Below are positions 11,500-21,493 of a stretch of DNA of 64,000 nt, in pieces. A program made the position numbers and the translations under genes. Numbering within the stretch: the stretch's first letter is position 1; each line of letters opens with the position of its first letter. Below the pieces are notes generated by a model. It saw nothing but the letters and a program-made list of their open reading frames with translations, was not told the origin of the DNA and did not search any database. Source of the stretch: Cryptomeria japonica (taxonomy: Eukaryota; Streptophyta; Pinopsida; Cupressales; Cupressaceae); assembly GCF_030272615.1 (NCBI RefSeq), contig NC_081408.1, forward strand, positions 408,826,889-408,890,888. Reading direction: 5' to 3'.

Positions 11500-13176
11500 T
11501 TGAGTTTATTATTTTAAAAGCCTCTGCCCACCTACAAATTGCACTAGAATTTGAAAAGCCATGTGATAAGCATGCCCCCGGGGAGTTGAAATAATCTGCT
11601 AGAAAATGAAAATCATCAAAACACCTATATCTTCTCTGGTCATCTCATTCTGATGATAGGTCATGCATTATTTTTCAAAATGTTGATGGAAAAGAAATTA
11701 TAGATAGTCAAATCCTCGAATCAACAAGCTAATAATATGAACTGTGGAAACTTCATGTCTCTTATTAACTTTTCATTGAAAAAAAAATGGAATTTTTTGG
11801 ATTCTCTATATTTTAGAGATTCTCAAGCTTTTTCAAGTGGTTTGTGGAGGCTCAAACGTTGCAAAACAAAGTTCTAAAACCTTTTGTTGTGTTTTACATG
11901 TTCTAAGCTTTCTAGATCAAGTTTGCTTCAAGCTATACTCATAGAATGTTGAAAATGGTCATTGATGTCAATATTGTCAGTTTAGCTTGTTTGTTTAGTG
12001 TGTCTCTTTGTCAGATCGAGTTGAGTCCAAGATTTTTCTAAGCTAGGTCGTGTTGGTGTTTTGAGTATGTTTGTTTGTTTTATGCACTGTCTGAATTGTT
12101 CTCTGTCAGTTCTGAGCATGGAAGACTGTCTTTGTTGTATACAACACCTCCTTGTGCAGGGAATCAAAATTATAGTATGAGTAGTTAAAACGTTTGGGTT
12201 GTAGAAGTTGTTGTGTGCATTTAAAATGCCTCCTTCTTTTGCAAGGAATCAAAATTATTTCATGAGCAATTACATCGTGTAGGTTGTAGTTCTGAGTTTT
12301 TCATTTGACATCGCTAATTTTTACTCTAAATTTTTTTTAAAAAAAGCAGTAGCAGCTCTTTGGAAATGTTTCCTGTCGAATTCAAACCCTCTGCTGGAAT
12401 TTGTTGTCTTGTTTGTGATAAGGAAGAATCATTGTAATTCTCTTAATGATTTCCTATGTCGAAGTGCGCAGTTGCCAGCGTATTCAGTGTTTACTAAGTT
12501 GTTTTTATTTGTGTGGCGAATTTATCATTTGTATGTATGTCGTTTTTAAAAAAAATGTATTTTGTTAATGTAAATTGTAGGTTGAAAAGGTTGAAGTTTT
12601 GTGTAGCGAATAAAGACAATTCAAAAAAGGTGCCTGAGCCTAATTTTTCCGGCATCATTATCTCAGTGAAAATAATCCTAGTTAAAAAATGGCATGTCTA
12701 ACTTTTGTTTGGTGTGGGATTCAACTGACATTTATGCATATAGTTTTTCTCTTAAGCTTGTGTGGATTTTTGTTTGGCGGGGCTTTAGTTAAGGGTGTAG
12801 GTGTTTATCTTTTCTCTTGGCATGTGAAGAGTCATAGTATATATGTTGGTCGTTTTATTCTCTTATTGTGTGTTCTAGAGTTTGGACTATAGTTTGTTAT
12901 ATTTTGGACACGGCTTCATTTGATTCATTATAGCAGTTCAGTCAATGATTTTGTTTTGCATCGAGTTGAAAGGATAGTTTCGACAGTGTCATATTGATTC
13001 TGTTTGTACAACAAAGTGCAGATTGTGAAAAATTTTAACAGTTCTAGACAATAATTTAATATTGTGATAAAATGTTCTTAGCTGAAGTGTGAAAAGTATG
13101 ATATGTGGAAAGTATCAAGGGTGACTTTTGATTTAATAAAAAAAATTGTAATTAAGGAGAGCTTGCAGGTACATAA
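11500..13176. other. non-coding, possibly LTR or leader of the following copia element
   Basis: No credible gene. A stretch from about 11946 (TGTTGAAAATGGTCATTG) begins like many plant copia LTRs and could run toward 13100, just ahead of the gag start at 13177. No second copy is in the window to prove it. T-rich low-complexity DNA dominates. Confidence 0.35.
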
Positions 13177-14940
13177 TGGAGAAAAACAACAACTATCAAA
13201 GAGTGTATCACTTCTCACTTCTCAAATCTGTTAATCTTTTCCTATGAGTCTTGTCAATGGCTACACACCTCCTTCTAAACCACCCACAGATCTTGATGGA
13301 AAGAAAGCCTTCAAGAATAATGCCAAAGCCATGAATGTCATTTTGTGTGGTTTGTCTGAATCTGAGTTTGTTAAAGTCATGCATTGTGACTCTCCTCGGG
13401 CCATGTGGGAAAAACTGCAGAATGCTTATGAAGGAGATGAGAAGGTTAAAATGCTAAGCTACAAACACATAGAATGAAGTTTGAAGGTCTAAAAATGCGA
13501 GAGGAGGAGAGCATAGAAGTATATTTCTTAAGAGTTGATGAAATAGTCAATTCCTTGAAAGGTTTGGGAGAGAAGTTGGATGATAAAGTTGTTGTTCCAA
13601 AAATCTTAAGATCGTTGCCCTTAAGATTTGATGCTAAAGTTTCAATGATACAAGAGATGTCTAAACTTGATAAGCTGCATGGGATCCTGACGGCTTATGA
13701 AATGAGAACATGTACTGAAGCATATTCAAAAAGAGAAATTTCCTTCAAAGTATTGAAGAAGGGTAAAGAGAAAAGTCATGCGTCCAGTGACAGTTTAGAG
13801 CAAGAAAATGATGGTGAAGAAGCTCATTTTGCAAGAAAATCTAGGAAAAGTTCAAATAAGTTTAAAAGAAAGTTGTCTTTAACTTGTTTTAATTGTGGCA
13901 AGAAAGGGCATTTTGCTTCAAAATGTCTTTATGAGAAGGAGGACAAAAATTATGAAAATGATCATAAAAACAACAAGAAATTCTTGAAGAAAGGCAAAAA
14001 GTTTTGCCTCTCCAGAAGAAGTCTCTATTCAAAAGAGGAAAGCAGCTCGTTAGAAGCTAGTGAAGGAGAATCTCTAATTGTTGAAGTTCTTTTTATGGCT
14101 ATAGAAGAAACTTTGTCTGAAAATGATGAAGAAGTTGAAGTAGATTTGGAACAAGAACTTATATCTTTTCTCAAAGAAATAAAGAAGCTTAGAAAGAAGA
14201 AACAAAGTCTAAAAGTGTTGCTACAAAAAGAAATTAATAAGGTTTTTGAAAAAAACACTGCATTAGAGGTTGTTGAAAAATTTATCAACAATCTTAAAGT
14301 GAAGATTGAAGAAGGTAGAAAGATTGAAGATCTCATAAAACAACTCAAAGACAAGGAGGTTGTTTGTGAAAAACTTGAAAGTGAGGTTGTCTCATTGAGA
14401 AAGTTTGATAAATCCTCACTACAGTTCAATAATGAGAACACATTTCAGAATACTACTACGACTTTGGATGGTCTACTGAGCTCATAAAAGTAGTCTCTTA
14501 ACAAGAGTGGAGTTGACCATGATTAAGGTCAATGTTCTAAATCCTCTGGAGGTGAACAACAGAAGCCTAATGTTGGTTTTGTTCCTAAAAATAGAAATGG
14601 TAACTTCAATAGGTTTTCTAATGTTGGACAAACTCATATGACTAGATATAACAATGCTTATTTTTATGCTTATTGTTTTTCTTGCAACTATTTTGGTCAC
14701 AAGGTTGTAAATTACAGAATATTTCCTAGAAAAAAAATTAGTTTTGTGAATCAAAACCCTTTTGCTCCTCTAAGGAAATATAATATCGTTTGTTATAAGT
14801 GCAATAACATTGGTCATTCTGCAAAGTTTTGTAAGAATGTTTTGATAGATTCGTCTAAAAAGGTGGATGAAAAAGGGAAAGATAAGGAGAATGTCAAAGT
14901 TTGGAGGAAAAGGGAGAAGCCAAGTTCAAGTTTTTAGTTG
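13177..14940 (+). pseudogene. Sire-like copia gag with coiled coil and several zinc knuckles
   Basis: Copia gag remnant. It begins MEKNNNYQ near 13177, followed by a UBN2-type capsid region (NGYTPPSKPP, AMWEKLQNAYEGDEKVKML, KFEGLKMREEESIEVYF). A zinc knuckle CFNCGKKGHFASKC lies near 13889-13930. A long Glu/Lys-rich coiled coil occupies about 14060-14400. Two more knuckle-like motifs (CFSCNYFGHKVVNYR and CYKCNNIGHSAKFC) lie at 14665-14840. A long gag with a coiled coil and repeated knuckles is typical of the Sire lineage. It is broken and is followed by protease and integrase. Confidence 0.75.
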
Positions 14941-14964
14941 TGCAAACTGCCTTTTTAGAACAAA

Positions 14965-16588
14965 ATGAGAAAGACATGGTATGTTGATAGTGGTTGTTCC
15001 AGATACATGATTGGTGACAAGAACAACTTTCAATCTCTTAAAAGAATGAACGAAGATAAAGTCGGATTTGGAGGTAACTCTTCAACAAGAGTTTCAGGTA
15101 TAGGCACTCTTATTTTGAATGATGGAGAAACTAAGGTTGAGAATGTCTTGTATGTTAAAGGTTTGAAGCAGAATTTTTTGAGTGTCAGTTAGTTATGATA
15201 TCAAGGCTATGATCTTGTTTTTAATTCAAATTGTTGTGTCATTAGTAAAAGTGGGAAGCATATTGCAAATGCAACTAGAGCAGCAAATAATTTATATATT
15301 CTTGATGATTCTAATAATGAAAAGTGTTGTTTGAGTCAGCTAAATGAAACATGGTTGTGGTACAGAAAACTTGGGCATATGAGTTTTGATAATTTGGTTT
15401 AAATCAATAAGAAAGAAGTTGTTAGAGACATGTCAAAGCTCGAAAAACCAATAGATATTGTTTGCAAAGACTATCAGATGGGTAAGCAAACTAGAACCAA
15501 TTTTAAATCCAAAGACTTATCCAGTACTAAACCACTTGATTTAGTCCATACTGACTTATGTGACCAACTAGGACAACAAGTTTACAAGGCGAAAAAATAT
15601 TTTATGTTGTTAATAGATGATTTTTCTCGCATGACTTGGGTTACCTTTTTGAAAGAGAAATCTAAAGCTTTAGAAAAATTTAAAGCTTTTAAGGTTTTAG
15701 TTGAGAATGAAAAGGATTTGAAAATAAAGTGTTTACATTCTGATAATGGTGGTGAATTCATTTCTAATGAGTTTGTTAGTTTCTGTGAAAAGAATGGGAT
15801 CAAAAGATATGTTTCAGCACCTAGAACATCTCGACAAAATGGTGTTGTTGAGAGGAAAAATAGAACAATTCAATAAATGGCTCGTAGCATGATGAATGAT
15901 GTCAAAGTGAGTGATGATTTCTAGAGAGAGGTTGTTCATATAGTAGTTTCTATTGAGAACAAAGGTTTGTTGAGAGCAAAGCATAATAAAACTCCTTATG
16001 AGTTATGGAAAGGTAAACCAGCAACTGTAAGGTACTTTAAAATTTTTGGTAGCCCTTGTTTTATAAAAAGAGATGATGATAATCTAGGCAAATTTGATCA
16101 TAGATATGCTGAAGGCATCCTTTTGGGTTATTCATCTAAAAGTAAAGCTTATAGATGTTTTAATAAAAGGTTGCATAAGATTGTAGAAAGTTTTAATGTT
16201 AAAAAGTTCATGAGCTTACGAACACTAGTGGTTAAAAATGGAAATGGTGATAGCAATGTTCAAAATGAGGAAACATAAGGTATTGTTCACCATTCATCGT
16301 CACACTCACAAGCTGGGAAAACAAGTAGAAATATGTAAAGCAGTCCTAAGAATGCTCAATCATTTGAAACAAGTGCCTCTTCTTCTTCCAGTATGCAGTT
16401 TGGAACAATAGGTACTCATTCTGATAATGAATCAGAAAATGATCATGGTAAAACTATTTCTAAGACTCCTGAGTTTGTGCAAAGAAATCATCCCGTTGAT
16501 TAGATATTGCCTAAAACTAGAACTAGAGCTACTAGAATGAATGTTAATTATTTTGAAAATGAAGATGTTTCTTTGTTATCTAAATAAA
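14965..16588 (+). pseudogene. copia protease and integrase remnant, RT absent
   Basis: The protease region carries WYVDSGCSRYMIGDKNNF. Next comes the pre-integrase region LWYRKLGHMSFDNLV, then integrase with LDLVHTDLCDQ, FMLLIDDFSRMTWVTFLKEKS, CLHSDNGGEFISNEF and SAPRTSRQNGVVERKNRTIQ, and a C-terminal part (FGSPCFIKRDD, GILLGYSSKSKAYRCF). The sequence ends in the linker before the reverse transcriptase, near 16588, so this is a 3'-truncated copia element. It is broken. Confidence 0.85.
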
Positions 16589-17059
16589 TTTAAAACTAAA
16601 AATCATTAACAAAAAAAATAATTTTTAAACTAAAAATCTAATTTTTTAACTAAAAAATTAATCTAAATATGAATTATTGAATAAAAATGGGTGTTGGGCA
16701 TATCTGGAGGACTTGAAGGCGAGTTGTTGGCAATTTTTGGGAGGGCTCCACTCCTTCAATCGGGATCCCGTATGGCAGAAATGAACCCCATTTTGTTTTA
16801 AAAAAAATTATATATTCGAAACGGGATCCCATGTTGAAATGAAACAGGATCCCGTTTCATTTCAACACGAGATCTTGTTTCGTTTTCAACACAGGAACTC
16901 GTTTGGAGTTCTAGGCTCGAGATCCCGGGGCCCACGAGATCCCGTTTGGTTTTAGGCTCAGGATCCCGAGAGTAAACGGGATCCCGATTCATCTCCTATT
17001 CTTTCCGCCTGATTTCCACTTTTTAACTAAGTCCAAAACTTCCACATTAAGTGGACACA
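16589..17059. repeat. non-coding stretch with GGGATCCCG-type palindrome array
   Basis: AT-rich to about 16740, then nine variants of the palindrome CGGGATCCCG between 16761 and 16986: at about 16761, 16821, 16847, 16868, 16893, 16918, 16934, 16960 and 16977. One copy is the centre of a longer inverted repeat with perfect 13-base arms at 16833-16845 and 16854-16866. No gene is seen. Confidence 0.7.
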
Positions 17060-17614
17060 ACTTCTTGCACTTACCCCACTGTCAAACGATGAGTTTGGAA
17101 GCTAGAAACAAATGTTGCATATTCAGGTGAAAGCTTGTCCAACAAGTTGAATATCAACTAAGAATCCTTTTAGTCAATTCCACAATCCTTAAGCTTTGCT
17201 CTTAGCTCATTTGCTTTGGTGACATAATCTTGGATTGTATCAAAACTATTGGGATCCAAGTTGGTGAGCTCATTGTCAATCTTGTAACCTCTAATTTCAT
17301 CAACTTGACCATACAATTTTTGAAAGATATCCCAAGCCTCTTTGATTGTAGAACACTTCTCAATATGAAAAATGAGGTCATGATACATACTTACGCAAAG
17401 TTCCAATAGTCATGCAATTCTTAGTGATCCATTCTAACTGAGCATTAGGATCAGTCTTAGGATCTGGTGGTGCTGCTATTGTTCCATCTATGTAATGCGT
17501 GAGCTTTTTTTCCATTAGTTTGCTCCATGCTTTAATTTTCCAAGATGCATAATTATTAGGAGTTAAAGGTGGAAATTTATGAGGACTCATAGCAACAAAA
17601 ATGAAAGAGCACAA
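17060..17614 (-). pseudogene. copia gag fragment (DUF4219/UBN2 type)
   Basis: On the minus strand, SPHKFPPLTPNNYASWKIKA opens the typical copia gag start (about 17590), followed by WSKLMEKKLTHYIDGT. The UBN2 region carries CSTIKEAWDIFQKLYGQV and LTNLDPNSFDTIQDYVTKAN. It is cut off at the left, where the palindrome array begins. The rest of the element is missing. This is a different copia lineage from the Sire-like remnant on its left. Confidence 0.75.
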
Positions 17615-18530
17615 GGAAAGAGAGGCACAATCACAAAAGACACCCCCCCAAATTCACTCAATCAAAGAACCCCCTAAAATGATGATTTGGCACTTTATAC
17701 TTAGTGCATGTACAATGGGCCACTTGCAAAAAAAGGCAAAGTGGACTTCTCATTTCAACTTTACAACTACCTAAAAGAGGCCAAAGGAGATGCAAACTGA
17801 AAATGCAAGAGATCTAAACTAAGATCCAAGCAAATTACAAGTACCAAGTAGGCCAAAAAGGACCAATATCTGAAAGTACAATAACCACTCAAAATCTCTA
17901 AAAATTGATCATAGATTATGAAAGTAGACGAAAAAATATGCACTTTTAAAAAAAATTGGCACTTGAAAAGGAGGTCCTATCAGCCCAAACGAAGCCTTTA
18001 AAGTTGCAAAATTGAGGATTGGACAGGTACAACTGAGAGAATCTGAAAATTCTAAAAAACTTATAAACCAAAATCAAAAAATAACCACCTCACTGCGGAG
18101 AGCATGAAAAATTAGCCCAAATAAAAAAAATTGCACCCAAAAAGGAGCAAAATTGAGCAAGTTATGAGCCTCCAAAGTTGACCCAAAAAAACAAACTGCT
18201 CAACGGAGAGGGGTCTAAAATTTTCTAAAAAGTACTGACAATGGCTGACGTCAAAAATCATTGTGTTAAATTTGACGGTCGTATGACCGTCAAAATGGTC
18301 GTTGCACCCCCTGGTTGACCGTATAGAAAAGTTGTCGTGGCGCTGACTGAGCGGATGACGTGTCAAAAAGTTTGTCCACGGGCCAGTGGCCTCCTGCCAC
18401 GTGGCAGACGTGGGTTCGTCGGGAGGTGACGTGTCGCAATCGGAGGCGTTGATTGGCTGGAGGCTGGTTGGTCGATGGCTGGAGCAGCAGGTGGAAAGCT
18501 TCTTCCCCTTACTTTGCCAGCACCTCAAAT
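17615..18530 (-). promoter_or_regulatory. leader/LTR region of the minus-strand copia fragment with ACGT-site cluster
   Basis: About 900 bp upstream (on the minus strand) of the copia gag. Within 18246-18435 it has five ACGT-core sites of the kind bound by plant bZIP factors: TGACGTCA (18246-18253), TGACGTGTCA (18356-18365), the perfect G-box palindrome TGCCACGTGGCA (18395-18406), GACGTGG (18407-18413) and GTGACGTGTC (18426-18435). A hairpin TTTGACGGTC/GACCGTCAAA lies at 18271-18294. This part is G+C-rich against an AT-rich background. It is probably an LTR promoter, but its ends were not found. Confidence 0.5.
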
Positions 18531-18712
18531 AGCATTTTTAAGAGCATAATTAAGGAAATTATAGAAAAATAGCATTTTTAAGAGCATAGTTAATTTGAAA
18601 ATTAGTATTTTAAGAGAATAATTAAGGAAATTATAGAAAAATAGAATTTTTAAGAGCATAATTAAGGAAATTATAGAAAAATGGCATTTTAAAGGAAATT
18701 ATAGAAAAATTA
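18530..18712 (+). repeat. AT-rich minisatellite, ~40-bp unit
   Basis: About four imperfect copies of a unit containing TTTTTAAGAGCATAATTAAG and AAATTATAGAAAAAT. Later copies are shortened. Confidence 0.75.
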
Positions 18713-19175
18713 TGTGCTAACATGTTGCATTTTCTAAAAAGGATAATTTTTACAAGGATGCAATGTAAACTAGTTCTTAATTGGGTGGTCGTGAACTTGC
18801 AAAGGAATCGCTGGTGTATTTTGTGGAACATGTATACAATTGGTAAAACATATAGTTGGTTGTTCTCTCTCACAGGCTAAAGTATATTTTGAATTTTCAT
18901 TTTGGATTGGGGCATTGAAATGGGGATTACTTTTGCATTTGGAGCTGCAGGGCAAGAAAGAATGATTTGCTTCATACTTGTTCATATGCTATGACTTGAT
19001 CAGACTAGATGTGGCTTTGTAACTTGTCTGGATGAATAATATGATTGACTTTGTGTTTCCATGCCTACTTCAGGTTCTTGATATACTCTGATGATTCTGT
19101 GAATATTTTAAGTTTCTCTTTAATAAACATTTTAAATCTTCTGCAGAAATAAATATGTGTCTATTTTGTTTACAG
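18713..19175 (+). other. putative intron upstream of the captured exon
   Basis: Non-coding sequence ending in a good plant 3' splice site (TTTTGTTTACAG at 19164-19175). It may be intron, or intron plus an older exon, of the host gene whose last exon follows. Confidence 0.35.
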
Positions 19176-19318
19176 CATATGTATGCTCAGCTTCTTCCCC
19201 TACACCTCCAATGCCTGGAATGGGAGTGGGCATGGGAGGTTTCTTTTAGCCAGGTATGAGTGGAATGGGAATGTCTCCCATTCCAACTTATGGTATGCCA
19301 CCTATGGGTGGCTATTAA
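19176..19318 (+). pseudogene. Met/Gly/Pro-rich terminal exon of a host gene, captured fragment
   Basis: A terminal exon follows a 3' splice site. In its frame it reads SASSPTPPMPGMGVGMGGFF, one TAG stop, then PGMSGMGMSPIPTYGMPPMG and a Tyr before TAA at 19316-19318. The regular Met-Gly-Pro composition across the single stop shows that it was coding. Low-complexity tails of this kind end several plant RNA-binding, ARF-GAP and transport proteins. The parent gene is not identified. It sits about 1 kb inside the right terminus (20290) of a CACTA element, which suggests capture by the transposon. No upstream exons were recognised. Confidence 0.45.
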
Positions 19319-19397
19319 TGGGATTGAAGAACTTAACGTGGGACACAATTCTTCAATCATACATGGTTTTTTTAGGCTAGTCTTCGAGTGGAAAGAT

Positions 19398-19645
19398 TAG
19401 ATTGTCAAATTATTTTTATTGTCGTTTGGTTGGTTGATACAAAATAATGAATCTTTGGTATTATCGTATTGGTCAATCAGTTCAAATCTTTCCATCCACC
19501 AAGCATCTGACGCCCCAACTGTTGCATGCTTAGATTGTCAAATTGTTTTTATTGTCGTTTGGTTGGTTGATACAGAACAATGAATCTTTAGTATTATCGT
19601 ATTGGTCAATAAGTGCAAACCTTTCCATCCACCAAGCATCTGACG
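19398..19645 (+). repeat. direct duplication, two ~115-bp copies
   Basis: Copies at 19398-19512 and 19531-19645, about 94% alike, are separated by 18 bases. Both start TAGATTGTCAAATT and end CCACCAAGCATCTGACG. The second copy runs straight into the CACTA subterminal repeats. Confidence 0.85.
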
Positions 19646-20290
19646 AGGATGTCGTATGTCCGACAGCATCCTCGTCGGGTAAGCAGTTGCCCTGGTTGTC
19701 GTTGGACATCGTCGGACGTCCGACAAACCCCCACAAAACATCCGACGAGGATGCTATATATCCGACGACATTCTTGCCAGATGGGCTATCATGTTCACTG
19801 TCAGAACATTACCTGGAAGCCATTGGAATTCCAACGACTTATCGAGTTTTACTGATGGCTAAGCAGTGAGGGGGCCATCGGAATTCCAACACCCACCCAA
19901 TTTATTTCGATGCCCGAACCATCACACATACAACATTTTCGTCGGTGCGGATGCCCTGGTTGTTGTTGGTCATTGTCGGAATTCCGGCGGACCCCCGCAA
20001 AACATCTGAGGAGGATGTTGTATATCTGACGACATTCTCGCCAAATGAGCGGTCATGTTCACTGTCGGAACATTACCTGGAAGCTGTTGGAATTCCAACG
20101 ACTTATCGAGTTTTACCGACGGCTAAGCGTAGTCGTGGTCATCGTCAGAAGAGTCTTCGATGACGTCGGAATTCCGACGGTCTTGAGCACCGTCGAAATG
20201 TCCGACTACAAGTTTTTGACCGCAGTCCGATGAATTGTAGTCGGAATTCTGACGAACTGTCGTCGGAATTGAGCCCCAAATGTACTAGTG
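19640..20290 (+). mobile_element. CACTA element, right subterminal region and terminus
   Basis: Right end of a CACTA (En/Spm) transposon. The terminus, read inward on the minus strand, is CACTAGTACATTTGGGGC and ends at 20290. It is followed by dense subterminal words such as GTCGGAATTCCGAC and CCGACGAGGATG. A ~180-bp block is repeated at about 19685-19870 and 19945-20130. Subterminal repeats are the known binding sites of the transposase in this superfamily. The 3 bases next to the end are ATT. The matching left end was not found. The element has inserted into the transposase gene of another CACTA element at 20291. Confidence 0.8.
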
Positions 20291-21493
20291 ATTGACACCA
20301 TCCGCTGCTAATGAAAGCTTGAGATTACGGGGTTCTTCTTTAAAGTGTGGCCACTTTTCCTCTATGTCCATAAATGTTTAACCATCTACAGACATTCGAA
20401 TAATGTCATCTCGACTTCTATTGCATGCATGGTAATCCATAAATTGTGCCAAGCTAGTGCACCTGAATAATTGTTGCATACGTGGAATAATGGGAATATA
20501 ACGAAGAACCTTGCAAGGCACCTTTTTTGTTATTTGAACTGTTCGATATCTACTGATATGACATTCTAGGAATTCTGTTGCAAATTCATGTTGTTTATGA
20601 TATATAATATGATCATTGGGACAAGCATCTATTGCTTGATACTCCATTCCAATATCTTTCAGAATGGAAGATAATTCTCGGTATGAGCGAGGTAGAATAT
20701 TTGATGGTGTAACAAAAACTCACCTATCAATCTACAAAATATTAATTTGTTAATATAAAGAATATTAATGGTGCATGATTCACCCTTTATTAACTATAAT
20801 GACATATACGACATACCTTAACATATGTGAGATTGTTATGTTGGATAAACCATTCATAACCTTGAAGTTCACCAACAACAATACAGTGGAGAGAAGATTT
20901 GTTTGGGAGCCTTCATAAAGGGGCTCATATGCCTTGTCAAGTACAGGTAAATCATGAACAACATCAAAGTCATCTTGATCATCATGATCGGTTGTGCCAG
21001 TACTAAATGTGTCATGGATCAATGTATTTGTACCATCATCTTCAATTGTGTTTTCTAGCTCATGATCATTATCTTCCATGGGATCATTATCTTCAGCTTC
21101 GATATTCACACCTCCATGTTCCTCCACTTTGGAAAACATATTCTTCGGGTTATGTTGGTCCATATCATGTGCCCTGGGGAGCTTGACCTATATAAAAATG
21201 ATCAACATAAATAAAACATGATCATGATCTCATCATGAAGTGATTTCTTATGTATATAAATTGTTAAAACGATATAATGAACAACTTACCAATGGATGAT
21301 AATCATGTCCCCCTTCAATGTAACCATGTTGCCTACAATGTTTCTTAGTTGTTTTGATTAGAATTGTTCTAGTCTTTAAGCCCTTACAAATTTTGCAGGG
21401 ACAATAACATTTTCCATCACCTTTTCTTTTCAAGTTAGACCACAATCTAGCAATTTTCTCCTTATTTTGTTCTTCGCTGATATTTTCTAACAT
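20291..21493 (-). pseudogene. CACTA (En/Spm) transposase, truncated by insertion
   Basis: A minus-strand transposase of the tnp2 type. Exon 1 (21493-21290) encodes the zinc-binding transposase-associated domain (CPCKICKGL, KHCRQHGYIEGGHDYH) and ends at a GTAAGT donor. Exon 2 (21187-20817) follows an ATAG acceptor, is acidic (EAEDNDPMEDNDHELENT) and ends at a GTATGT donor. Exon 3 (about 20720-20291) carries the tnp2 core IDACPNDHIIYHKQHE, KKVPCKVLRYIPIIPRMQQL and LKLSLAADGVN, with an in-frame TAA and a degraded cysteine motif. Coding sequence stops abruptly at the second CACTA terminus (20290), just where family members continue with PFG. The rest of the gene is not seen to the left. Not functional. 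Confidence 0.85.

Noticed and set aside
12513-12892. Short plus-strand ORFs
   Set aside because: T-rich non-coding DNA giving hydrophobic frames; no homology pattern.
14025-14441. 138-codon Ser-rich minus-strand ORF
   Set aside because: Antisense of the Glu/Lys-rich coiled coil of copia gag.
18112-18528. 138-codon minus-strand ORF in the GC-rich leader
   Set aside because: Composition follows the ACGT-rich LTR-like region; no protein family is seen and it is upstream of a copia gag.
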